Assembly: GCA_021776475.1 (NCBI GenBank)
Contig: JAJFFV010000005.1
Location: forward strand, 868,001-932,000
Source of the DNA: Parvularculaceae bacterium
Lineage (GTDB): Bacteria > Pseudomonadota > Alphaproteobacteria > Caulobacterales > Parvularculaceae
Reading direction: 5' to 3'
DNA length: 64,000 nucleotides
Shown here: piece by piece, positions 54,341 through 64,000 of the stretch
Layout of the letters: each line of letters opens with the position of its first letter
Position numbering within the stretch: position 1 is the first letter of the stretch
The notes under the pieces: model-generated
Seen by the model: only the letters and a program-made list of their open reading frames with translations
Databases searched by the model: none
What the model was told of the DNA's origin: nothing
Program-made: the position numbers and the translations under genes

Positions 54341-57300
54341 TGGCTAAAAGACCCTCAAAGAAGAAACATGTTGAAACGCTCACACACGAAGAAGCGCGAA
54401 GAAAAAACATTCCGACTGCCGAGCTTCAATCTATTAATGAACGCCTGGAAGAGATGACGCCGCAAAAACCTGTTGCGTACGAACGGGCGCGGCCATTGCC
54501 AAAAGGTGAAAGTCGCGAACGCGATCAGGATCTCGATCCGCAGATCATCTGGAACGGAATCAGGATCACGCTGACCAAGGCGCAGCGCGAGCAGTTACAA
54601 GAGACAGGTCAGGTCGAGCTAGGTGATGCACACCTGACCTGGCGCGGCAAGGACCGGCAGGACTGGACCGATCTCGTGGTCAATGTGCCGCCCATCTATG
54701 TACAGGAGAAGGTCCACCCCAAAGCGCTGATCGATCATCTTGTCCGCATGTCGAAGGAAAAGAACGGAGCCGAAGCGCCTGACCTGTTCGGTGACTTCAA
54801 TGGTCTCGATCCCGAGGCGAAGACCGAGTTCTACGAACACGACCAGCACTGGTCGAACAGGATGATCCTCGGCGACTCGCTACAGGTGATGGCCTCGCTC
54901 GCCGAGCGCGAGAAATTGCGTGGCAAGGTGCAGGCGATCTACTTCGACCCGCCATATGGCATCAAGTTCAATTCCAACTGGCAGGTCTCGACCCATTCAA
55001 GAACAGTTACCGATGGCAAGCTGGAAAGCCTAACCCGCGAGCCGGAACAGGTGAAGGCTTTCCGTGACACCTGGAAAGACGGCATCCACTCCTATCTCAC
55101 CTATTTGCGCGACCGGTTGACGGTAATGCGCGATCTCCTGACCGACTCGGGGTCGATCTTCGTGCAGATCGGCGATGAGAATGTGCACCGGGTGCGGGCG
55201 TTGATGGATGAGGTTTTTGGCGAGGAGAATTTCTTTCTTGAAATTGTTTTCAAAAAAACTGCTGGTTTATCCAAGTCCGCAGTGTCGGGTGTTACAGACT
55301 ATATTCTTTGGTATTCGAAGAATTTCGAACTGCTCAAATTGAGGCGTTTGTTCGAACTAAAACCAGAACTTGGAGACAATGCCTATGCGAACGTTAGGCT
55401 ACCCGATTTGTCTGTTCGGCGAATGAAATCTGATGAGCGCGCAGGAATAGCACCATTGCCGGATGGTGCTTTAATTTTTCGCCAGCAAATCGCTGTGGCT
55501 GCGGGATTAACCAAAAGCTGCGTATTCAAAATCGATTTTAAAGGGCGTGTGCTATCTCCAAAAAAAGGCGCGAGTTGGAAGTCGAATTTCGATGGGATGA
55601 TGCGGCTTAAAAAAGCTGAACGATTGCAAGAAAGTGGACTAAGCTTGGCTTACGTCCGGTTTATTGATGATTTTCCAGTTAATCCTCTTAACAATTTTTG
55701 GTCCGATACCGCTTCTGGTAGCGGGATGGATAAAGTCTACGTAGTTCAAACGAATACCAGCGTCGTCCAACGCTGCCTCCTCATGGCTACCGACCCCGGC
55801 GATCTCGTACTCGACCCGACCTGCGGCTCCGGCACGACGGCGACTGTAGCCGAACAGTGGGGCCGGCGCTGGATCACCATCGATACGTCTCGCGTCGCAT
55901 TGGCGCTGGCCCGCCAGCGGCTGATGAGCGCGAAATATTCCTATTATTATCTGAAAGACTCCGCAGACGGACGAATGAAAGAGGCAGAGATTACCGGCAA
56001 GCCGCCAAAGGACAGCACAACGCACGGAGACGTCCGTCAGGGTTTCGTCTATGAGCGCGCGCCGCACGTCACATTGAAGTCCATCGCCAATAACGCCGAG
56101 ATCGACGTTATCTGGGAGCAATATCAGGCAAAGCTGGAACCCTTGCGCAACGACTTGAACCGGAAATTGGATCGAAATTATAAAGAATGGGAGATGCCGC
56201 GAGAGGCGTGTGACCCCTGGCCCGGAGATATGATAGAGCTATACAACTTCGTATCGGACGAGGGTCAAAAGAAAGCGGAACGAGAAAAAGCGTTAGCTGA
56301 ACTCAATTCAAAAATGGAGCGCAGCTACTCATTTGCTGACCTGCCGGATAGACCAGTTGATCCATGGTCGGAGAAAGCAGCTTCCATCCATGCGGGTTGG
56401 TGGACAAACCGCACCGCCCGCCAGAAAGAGGTCGACGCGTCCATCGCGCGCGCGGCGGATGTCGTATACTTATACGACCGTCCAATCCCGGACAGTAACC
56501 GCGTACGCGTCGCAGGCCCCTTCACAGTGGAGAGCCTTTCACCCCACCGCGTCGTCCCCATGGACGAGGACGAACTTCTCGACGAGCCGAAAAGCAAGAA
56601 ATGCAAGCGAAAGAGTGCCCTCGCCGATGAAGTCGATTTCGTTCAAGTTATTCTCGAAAATCTGCGGACCGCCGGCGTCCAGCAGGGGGCAAAAGAAGAC
56701 CGCATCACCTTCAACCAAATCACACCTTGGGCCGGAGAGATGGTCTGCGCTGAGGGCCATTTCATGGAGGGCGAAACGGAACGCCGCGCCGGCATCATGA
56801 TAGGCCCGGAATATGGTACACTCCATCGTACGGACCTGATGGCTGCCGCCCGCGAGGCGACCGAGGCGCGCTTTGACATCCTCATCGCCTGCGCCTTCGG
56901 TTATGATGCCCATGCCAGCGATGTGACGAAACTCGGTCCATTACGCGTCATCAAAGCGAAGATGAATCCGGACCTTCACATGGCGGAGGATTTGCGGCGT
57001 GACAAGAACGCCAACCTTTTCATGGTCATCGGCGATCCCGACTTCAAAGTTATCGAAAAAGGTGAGGACATTGCTGTCACTATCCGTGGTATGGACGTAT
57101 TCGTCCCTGCCACCGGCGAAATCCGCCATGGCGACACCAAAGACATCGCCGCCTGGTTCATCGACACCGACTATGACGAAGAGAGTTTCTTTGTCCGCCA
57201 CGCCTATTTTCTGGGCGAAGGCAATCCCTACAAGTCGTTGAAGACAGCGCTGAAGGCCGAAATCAACGAAGACGCCTGGGAGACCCTCTACCGCGATACG

Positions 57301-57393
57301 TCCCGCACATTCCCGAGACCCAAAAGCGGCAGGATTGCCGTGAAAGCCATCAACCACTACGGTGACGAAGTGATGAAGGTTTATTCGGTGTAG
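54340..57393 (+). CDS. Type III-like DNA methyltransferase Mod subunit (beta-class)
   Basis: The 1017-residue protein has the adenine-methyltransferase motif DPPYG (203-206 onward) and the SAM motif DPTCGSGTT (492-500), in the order DPPY then FxGxG, i.e. beta-class. The segment between, at about 55215-55790 (target-recognition domain), is AT-rich with a different codon style than the GC-rich flanks. A long C-terminal half with ERAPHVTLKSIANNAEID and the EDIAVTIRGMDVF region follows. It overlaps the DUF4268 stop as TGATG. The methylation target is unknown; this is the modification half of the system. Confidence 0.93.
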   Translation: MAKRPSKKKHVETLTHEEARRKNIPTAELQSINERLEEMTPQKPVAYERARPLPKGESRERDQDLDPQIIWNGIRITLTKAQREQLQETGQVELGDAHLTWRGKDRQDWTDLVVNVPPIYVQEKVHPKALIDHLVRMSKEKNGAEAPDLFGDFNGLDPEAKTEFYEHDQHWSNRMILGDSLQVMASLAEREKLRGKVQAIYFDPPYGIKFNSNWQVSTHSRTVTDGKLESLTREPEQVKAFRDTWKDGIHSYLTYLRDRLTVMRDLLTDSGSIFVQIGDENVHRVRALMDEVFGEENFFLEIVFKKTAGLSKSAVSGVTDYILWYSKNFELLKLRRLFELKPELGDNAYANVRLPDLSVRRMKSDERAGIAPLPDGALIFRQQIAVAAGLTKSCVFKIDFKGRVLSPKKGASWKSNFDGMMRLKKAERLQESGLSLAYVRFIDDFPVNPLNNFWSDTASGSGMDKVYVVQTNTSVVQRCLLMATDPGDLVLDPTCGSGTTATVAEQWGRRWITIDTSRVALALARQRLMSAKYSYYYLKDSADGRMKEAEITGKPPKDSTTHGDVRQGFVYERAPHVTLKSIANNAEIDVIWEQYQAKLEPLRNDLNRKLDRNYKEWEMPREACDPWPGDMIELYNFVSDEGQKKAEREKALAELNSKMERSYSFADLPDRPVDPWSEKAASIHAGWWTNRTARQKEVDASIARAADVVYLYDRPIPDSNRVRVAGPFTVESLSPHRVVPMDEDELLDEPKSKKCKRKSALADEVDFVQVILENLRTAGVQQGAKEDRITFNQITPWAGEMVCAEGHFMEGETERRAGIMIGPEYGTLHRTDLMAAAREATEARFDILIACAFGYDAHASDVTKLGPLRVIKAKMNPDLHMAEDLRRDKNANLFMVIGDPDFKVIEKGEDIAVTIRGMDVFVPATGEIRHGDTKDIAAWFIDTDYDEESFFVRHAYFLGEGNPYKSLKTALKAEINEDAWETLYRDTSRTFPRPKSGRIAVKAINHYGDEVMKVYSV

Positions 57394-57562
57394 ATAAATG
57401 GTGACTGCTTCAAAAACGAAGAAGAAAGCCGTCAAACAGATTCGGCGGAGCAGGGAAAACGCTGCGCGAGTTTTTCAAAAGCGCAGATGGTAATCCTTTG
57501 TTTCTGAGAAAGGCGCCAGCCATTACTGTGACGAGTAGGATTACAGCGTGTAGGAGAGTGGT

Positions 57563-57940
57563 ATGCTCAGGGAAGGACTGAATCACGGGTTCACCGAAAA
57601 GGACTGGGCCAATGCCAAAGCGGAGGCGCGGCAGATCATGATTGAGAGCGCCAAAGTGAGGAGTATGGTTTCCTACTCTGATCTGGTCAATGCCATTCGA
57701 AGTATAGAATTAGCCCCGAACGATCCACGCCTGTTCCACATGCTCGGAGAGATTGCGTCTTCTGAAGATACTGCTGGGCGCGGTTTGCTTACAGCCGTCG
57801 TTGTGCACAAAAGTGGTGACATGCAACCCGGCAAAGGATTTTTTGAACTGGCAAAATCGCTTGGAAGAGGAGTTATGGACCAGGACAATTGCTGGATGGA
57901 AGAGCTGGCAAAGGTATATGATTATTGGGCCAATCATTGA
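57563..57940 (+). CDS. Small unknown protein downstream of Mod
   Basis: The 125-residue protein begins LREGLNHGFTEKDWANAKAEARQIMIESA and contains MVSYSDLVNAI, EDTAGRGLLTAVVVHKSGDMQPGKGF. The segment looks like a DUF-type domain seen beside restriction systems, but I cannot name it. GTAGGAGAG is its ribosome-binding site. It is 170 bp after Mod and may be part of the defence operon. Confidence 0.65.
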   Translation: MLREGLNHGFTEKDWANAKAEARQIMIESAKVRSMVSYSDLVNAIRSIELAPNDPRLFHMLGEIASSEDTAGRGLLTAVVVHKSGDMQPGKGFFELAKSLGRGVMDQDNCWMEELAKVYDYWANH

Positions 57941-57950
57941 TTGGCAGCGG

Positions 57951-58298
57951 ATGAAAGACCACACACAACTCATTCATACATATTTGAATGACCTCAGGTC
58001 ACAAGGCAAATCGTGTCCTAATGGAAAGTATTGGGACAGGCTTTTCAGATTTATCATACACGATCTCGATCAAGACGATCTTCCGGGGAATCCATTAATC
58101 CTCGGTGGTTCGATAGCCAGCCATACGGTTAAGCATGAGCGACTGAGGGAGCATCTCGAATTTGCAGCGAGTCATGGGCGCCTGTTCAGCGCTCTGAATA
58201 TCCTCGAAAATTTACCCGAGACAGCATGGAATACTGCTGACCCCGATATATGGAGCGATGAACATCCATGGGCTCATAAAAACAATCAACGGCGATAG
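57951..58298 (+). CDS. Small unknown protein upstream of the helicase
   Basis: The 115-residue protein begins DHTQLIHTYLNDLRSQGKSC and is polar and helical, with WDRLFRFIIHDLDQDD and SHTVKHERLREHLEFA. ATG 57951 lies 11 bases after the previous gene's stop; a start at 57918 would overlap it. Not recognised. It is 8 bp upstream of the helicase gene, so the two are probably co-translated. Confidence 0.6.
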   Translation: MKDHTQLIHTYLNDLRSQGKSCPNGKYWDRLFRFIIHDLDQDDLPGNPLILGGSIASHTVKHERLREHLEFAASHGRLFSALNILENLPETAWNTADPDIWSDEHPWAHKNNQRR

Positions 58299-58306
58299 GA
58301 TTGGTC

Positions 58307-60385
58307 ATGAATTTCTTAATCGCTGATACATTTCAAACCGCACTCGCAAAGCTGGACAACCAGTCACAAAAGGCCGCGAAAATGACAGCATTCGACCTGC
58401 AGATGGACCCGTCGGGTAAAGGAAAGTCTGTTCACAGAATAAATAACACCATAGACAAGGGGTTCTGGTCGGTACGGGCGAGCCAAGATATTCGACTCAT
58501 CATCCACAAAATCAGTGATCGAATTATTCTTTGTTATGTTGACCATCACGATGCTGCTTATGCATGGGCAGAACGCCGGGTTCTCGAAATTCACCCAAAC
58601 ACAAGAGCCCTACAGATCGTGGAGATGGAAGAGAAAGTCGTCATCGAAGAGAAATTCGTCAAGCCAAAATCATTGGAAGATCCGGTAGCATACGGATTTC
58701 GTGAAAAAATCAAACCGCTAGCCTTGTGTGAAAACGAAGATTTGTTGAATTTCGGCGTTCCCGAACTTTGGCTTGAAAGGTTGCGTAATGCAGATACTGA
58801 TGAATTACTCGACCTCGCTGATCACTTACCCCAGGAAGCACAAGAAGCCGTACTCGCGCTTGCTGTTGGCGAAACCCCTCCCATTCCGGCTATTGAACAC
58901 AAATTGCAAGATGCAGCACTACACCGGGACGCGCAGCGCCGCTTCCGTGTTGTTGAGGGACGCGAAGCACTCGAAGCAGCGCTCGATTATCCTTGGGATA
59001 AGTGGACGGTTTTTCTCCACCCGAGCCAGCAAGAAATTGTGGATCGCACATTCGGGGGTCCGGCCCGTGTTGGCGGGTCGGCTGGAACCGGCAAAACAGT
59101 TGTGGCTCTGCACCGCGCCAAACACCTCTCAGAATTGCCAGGTGCAAAAATATTGCTAACGACATTTTCAAGGCCACTTGCAGCCTCACTGAAGCGCAAG
59201 CTTGCAATTCTTGGTGGTGATGAAAAGCGTACCGTCCCGTCAATCAATACTGCTTCCTTTCAGGATGCGGCCGCGGAGCTTTACACCCTGGCTCATGGAC
59301 GGGAGCCCTATATTGCTAAAGAAAAAGACATCCGGTCGCTTCTTACCCGCGAATCCGAAGGGCTCGACGGTTTCACGGAGCGGTTTGTTTTGTCAGAGTG
59401 GCGAGATGTGGTCGACGGCTGGCAATTGAACGAGCGCGATGAATATTTGGATGTATCACGGAAAGGCAGACGAAGCCGGATTAGCCGCAAACAACGAGAG
59501 GTGCTGTGGCCCGTATTTGAGAAGGTTCGCGCAACCTTGCATCGAAAAGGAATGTTGACTGCATCAATGCTGTTCCAAGTCGTTACCGACCGTTTTAAAG
59601 GGCAAAGCGACAAACCCTACACACATACCATTGTGGACGAGGCTCAGGACCTTGGCCCCGCTGAGCTTCGATTTCTTTCGTCAGTTTCACCTGGTGGTGA
59701 GGACGCTCTATTCTTCGCTGGAGACTACGGCCAGAGAATTTTCCAGCACCCATTTTCGTGGCTATCTCTAGGTGTCGATATTCGCGGACGCTCCTCAATG
59801 CTGAAAGTGAACTATCGCACCAGCCACCAAATTCGTCAGGCGGCTGATAACCTACTTCCGCGTGCGATAAGGGACATGGATGGAAATGAAGATCGCCGGC
59901 TAGGGACAGTTTCTTTGTTTAATGGTCCAAGACCTGACATTCTAAAGTTCAAATCGGAGGAGGAGGAGCACCGAGCCGTGTCGGCGTGGATCAGAGGTCA
60001 TCTCGATAGTGGTGTTCCTCCCGTTGAGATCGGAGTATTCGTCCGAGATCGCTCATATTTGCCGCGCGCCCGCTCCATGCTAGTCGAGCTTGGGCTTGAT
60101 GGTGAAACGCTGAGCGGTGTTGAAGAGCACCTAACAGCCCGAATAGCATTAGGTACCATGCATTTGGCAAAGGGCCTGGAGTATCGAGCCGTGGCGGTGA
60201 TGGCGTGCGATGATGAAGCTTTGCCTTTGCAATCACGAATAGCGGATGTTTCGGATGAAGCGGATCTGGATGAGGTCTATGCAACTGAACGTCATCTTTT
60301 TTACGTAGCGTGCACTCGCGCACGAGAATACCTCTGTATTTCTGGCGTACGTCCGGTATCAGAGTTTGTAGATGGTTTAAGCTAA
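58307..60385 (+). CDS. RelE/ParE-like domain fused to a UvrD-type SF1 helicase
   Basis: The 692-residue protein begins with about 100 residues resembling RelE/ParE toxins (FWSVRASQDIRLIIHK, ILCYVDHHDAAYAWAERR). This is followed by a linker and a UvrD/Rep-like helicase: Walker A GGSAGTGKT (about 256-264), Walker B VDEAQDLG (~442), motif V-like TMHLAKGLEYRAVAVM and the final VACTRARE. ATG 58307 has AGGA upstream; a TTG two codons earlier is not needed. The N-terminal toxin catalytic residues cannot be verified by eye. It lies with the restriction module. Confidence 0.85.
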   Translation: MNFLIADTFQTALAKLDNQSQKAAKMTAFDLQMDPSGKGKSVHRINNTIDKGFWSVRASQDIRLIIHKISDRIILCYVDHHDAAYAWAERRVLEIHPNTRALQIVEMEEKVVIEEKFVKPKSLEDPVAYGFREKIKPLALCENEDLLNFGVPELWLERLRNADTDELLDLADHLPQEAQEAVLALAVGETPPIPAIEHKLQDAALHRDAQRRFRVVEGREALEAALDYPWDKWTVFLHPSQQEIVDRTFGGPARVGGSAGTGKTVVALHRAKHLSELPGAKILLTTFSRPLAASLKRKLAILGGDEKRTVPSINTASFQDAAAELYTLAHGREPYIAKEKDIRSLLTRESEGLDGFTERFVLSEWRDVVDGWQLNERDEYLDVSRKGRRSRISRKQREVLWPVFEKVRATLHRKGMLTASMLFQVVTDRFKGQSDKPYTHTIVDEAQDLGPAELRFLSSVSPGGEDALFFAGDYGQRIFQHPFSWLSLGVDIRGRSSMLKVNYRTSHQIRQAADNLLPRAIRDMDGNEDRRLGTVSLFNGPRPDILKFKSEEEEHRAVSAWIRGHLDSGVPPVEIGVFVRDRSYLPRARSMLVELGLDGETLSGVEEHLTARIALGTMHLAKGLEYRAVAVMACDDEALPLQSRIADVSDEADLDEVYATERHLFYVACTRAREYLCISGVRPVSEFVDGLS

Positions 60386-60491
60386 CACGCTGATCGTCGA
60401 ACCATCCTCTAATGCCGAGCAGCCAAGACAAAGAACCATCTTTTGCAGCACCGGCCTGCCGACTTCTAACGTGCGAAAAAAGTTCGGAGTA

Positions 60492-60563
60492 GATATAAAA
60501 AAATTTCCGGGTGACTTATGGGGCCCGCTCGCTTCTGATCCTGCGGTGTGTGTGGGTGTACCC
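60492..60563 (+). repeat. Diverged direct repeat B at the right edge of the defence module
   Basis: It matches repeat A at 48827: TAAAAAAATTTCCGGGTGAC is followed by TTATGGGGCC, GCTCGC, TC, TCCTGCGG and a G/T-rich tail. It lies in the ~200-bp gap between the helicase stop and the HsdR remnant. The rest of that gap shows no gene. Confidence 0.55.
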
Positions 60564-60585
60564 CGTCCTTGTGACCGAGTGAGCG

Positions 60586-61250
60586 ATGTCGAAACAGTTT
60601 CGTCACGGCGCGCCGCTGATCGCTCGCCACCATACCAATATGGCTGGTCGCTCGCCGATTCCGGAAACGTCGCTCAATGACGGCGCCAGAACCAGTCCTC
60701 CGCCGGAAGGTGAGCCAGACCCCCCGGGCGGGCCGCCCCCACCATCAGAGAAAGTTGTAGTCAAACTGGCCGACGGCAAGGCGCGTAATATCAAGTACAT
60801 CTCTTCGACATCATACTGGTTTGACGGAAAACCTATATCTGCCAGAGAATTTATTGAACGTCTTTTCGGCGACTTGAGCGCGCTGATCGCAGGCGAAGAT
60901 GAGTTGCGGGCAAAATGGAGTGACCCTGATCTGCGCGAACGATTACTGAATGTATTGGCTGATAGAGGGTATGACGATGCCCGCCTTGCGGATATGCGCA
61001 CCCTGATTGATGCGCCGGACAGCGACCTGTTCGATGTTCTGGCTATGTAAGGTTTTCACTCGATCCTGTGACGCGACATGAACGTGCAACGACCGCACGC
61101 ACCTCCGGTCTTGCCGGGTACGAACAGGATCAGAGAAAAACACTTCGAGATGTTGCTGATGCTTGTGATGCTTTTCTTTCCGAAGTTGATGTTAAAGAAG
61201 GACGCCGAAAGGCATTTTGGGAAGTATTCAAGGTTTGCACGACGTTATGA
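60586..61250 (+). pseudogene. HsdR (type I restriction) C-terminal fragment, frameshifted
   Basis: VVVKLADGKARNIKYIS, FDGKPISAREFIERLFGDL, DELRAKWSDPDLRERLL and SDLFDVLA match the C-terminal domain of HsdR-type helicases (EcoEI type). At about 61043 the frame shifts: DVLA is followed in another frame by YVRFSLDPVTRHERATTARTS, continuing to 61250. The helicase and nuclease parts are absent, so this is a remnant of a displaced type I system that once occupied this site. Confidence 0.75.
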
Positions 61251-61340
61251 TGAATAGCGTTGTTGAAACAGCGAAAAAGGTGGCTGGCTCTCAACCCAAG
61301 TCAGGTCTTTCAAAGACAGTCGAACCTGAATAGAGAAATT

Positions 61341-61365
61341 CAATTGTTGGTACAATTGTTGGTAT
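61341..61365. repeat. Integrase arm-type repeats, right end (two tandem 12-mers)
   Basis: CAATTGTTGGTA occurs twice in tandem (61341-61352 and 61353-61364). It shares TTGTTGGTA with the left-end repeats beside the integrase. These sit about 65 bp inside the proposed attR. Confidence 0.65.
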
Positions 61366-61427
61366 CATGGAAAAAGGTTTTTAAATTTTGTTGCAAAATC
61401 AATACACTCGCCGATAAATATGACGCC

Positions 61428-61440
61428 TCTCCTGGCACCA
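61428..61440 (+). other. attR core candidate
   Basis: TCTCCTGGCACCA resembles the tRNA-Leu 3' end TCTCCTGGGCACCA, with one G missing. It lies at the expected distance from the tandem arm repeats. The single-base difference keeps confidence moderate. The surrounding stretch from 61251 to 61590 carries no gene. Confidence 0.45.
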
Positions 61441-61590
61441 TCCGTCGATCCAACGTGATCTCGGTCTGTCCTATAACCCACTAAAAACATAGATTTTGTT
61501 GAAAGTCAGTCCGGCCGTGTCCAATCTGATGCTATTGCATCCAGAGAAATTGGGGGTACTTTAGGGGGTATCGAAAGCGATCCCCAAAAT

Positions 61591-61965
61591 GCCACTTACA
61601 AATGTTCAGATAAAAAAAGCCAAGCCGAAACAAAGCCGCGAAAGCTGACAGACAGTCGCGGCATGTACCTCTATGTGACATCTCAAGGGTCTAAACTCTG
61701 GCGAATGAAATACAGGTTTAACGGTAAAGAAAAACTCCTCTCAATCGGGCCGTACGCGGAGATTACCCTCGCGATAGCTCGTGCAAAACGCGAACAAGCT
61801 CGCCGCCAACTGGCGTTGGGACCCGACCCTAGTCAGGAAAAAAGACGCAGGAGGGTCATGCAAGAAATAAATGAATCCAATAGCTTTAAAGCGGGTGCCA
61901 GAGGAGTGGCCCGTTTAAAAGAGGAAGGAGGGCCTCGCCGAGGTAACGCTAAAAAAAGCAAACAT
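61591..61965 (+). pseudogene. Fragment of a second tyrosine integrase, frameshifted and truncated
   Basis: MPLTNVQIKKAKPKQS is the DUF4102 opening; after a frameshift near 61640 comes LTDSRGMYLYVTSQGSKLWRMKYRF and LSIGPYAEITLAIARAKR. A second frameshift near 61900 precedes EEW and KRKEGLAEVTLKKA. The catalytic domain is missing. It ends about 20 bp before the katG stop. It is the trace of another, earlier island at the same hotspot. Confidence 0.85.
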
Positions 61966-61981
61966 GGCTCCTTGAAATGGC

Positions 61982-64000
<2,019 letters not shown>

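Larger units (their letters stand above)
38643..61440. mobile_element. Integrative genomic island inserted at tRNA-Leu
   Basis: The left end has tRNA-Leu plus integrase; the right end has a near copy of the tRNA 3' end and integrase-arm-like repeats. Between them lie an AlpA-like protein, a Toprim primase, a RecA-like ATPase, a decayed IS1595 transposase, unknown genes and a restriction-modification/helicase module. There are no phage structural or conjugation genes, so it is a satellite-like or mobilisable island that needs outside help to spread. The exact right end is uncertain because of the one-base difference in the att copy. Confidence 0.7.

Noticed and set aside
38643-61440. CRISPR array or cas genes in the island.
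   Set aside because: No regularly spaced direct repeats with unique spacers and no Cas-like proteins were seen.

Overview
The window reads as a chromosomal segment of an alphaproteobacterium. Supporting traits are ribosomal protein L21 with a C-terminal helix-hairpin-helix extension, an NDUFA9-like short-chain dehydrogenase, a YbbN/CnoX-like thioredoxin, an AlkB alkane hydroxylase and a PutA without the N-terminal DNA-binding domain. The gene set (alkane hydroxylase, secreted metallopeptidase, AGCS symporter, TPR sensor proteins) would suit a marine heterotroph. I cannot fix the order or genus.

Layout. 1-2885: the 5' part of rdgB (minus), then three tandem ~281-bp units, each with a 43-residue membrane peptide and a strong hairpin, then a DUF2975 membrane protein with its small HTH partner, then a secreted ankyrin protein. 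2962-18090: rlmN, alkB with a divergent TetR regulator and a perfect dyad between them, a PadR-controlled membrane gene divergent from YceI, an ABC exporter operon (ATPase plus two permeases), a Trm112-like protein, a TPR/TolB-like membrane sensor translationally coupled to a Pycsar-effector-like (DUF5706) protein, a LON-domain protein, CnoX-like thioredoxin, a prolyl-tRNA editing protein, tRNA-Gly(GCC), a damaged Fic gene, an RluA-type pseudouridine synthase, a desaturase and a GNAT enzyme. 18065-38315: a glycosyltransferase, a small unknown protein, a probable structured RNA, a redoxin, mdh, two tandem secreted tail-collar proteins, DUF3291, isoaspartyl peptidase, a lipoprotein, an AGCS symporter, putA, an MsbA-like ABC exporter, a large secreted zinc metallopeptidase, then rplU-rpmA, a GNAT gene overlapping obgE, and an NDUFA9-like protein.

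38556-61440 is a genomic island at tRNA-Leu(CAG). An intact tyrosine integrase lies just inside the tRNA. Integrase-arm-like repeats (TTGTTGGTAT) occur just inside both ends, and a near-copy of the tRNA 3' end at 61428 marks the likely right end. The island holds a P4-like replication/control block (AlpA-like, Toprim primase, RecA-like ATPase), a dead IS1595-family transposase, an NYN protein, and a hydrolase-membrane-FGE fusion. A defence module follows: HTH protein, type III-like restriction helicase, DUF4268 nuclease-like protein, Mod methyltransferase with a composition-shifted target-recognition segment, two unknown small genes, and a RelE-like/UvrD helicase fusion. This module is bracketed by two diverged ~70-bp direct repeats (48827 and 60492). 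A frameshifted HsdR C-terminal fragment and a second, dead integrase fragment suggest repeated turnover at this hotspot. Beyond it, katG (minus) runs off the window end.

The most promising unexplained elements are the triplicated peptide/hairpin units at 500-1266, the TPR-sensor/DUF5706 pair, the convergent-intergenic structured RNA at 19788-20028, and the repeat-flanked composite defence module.
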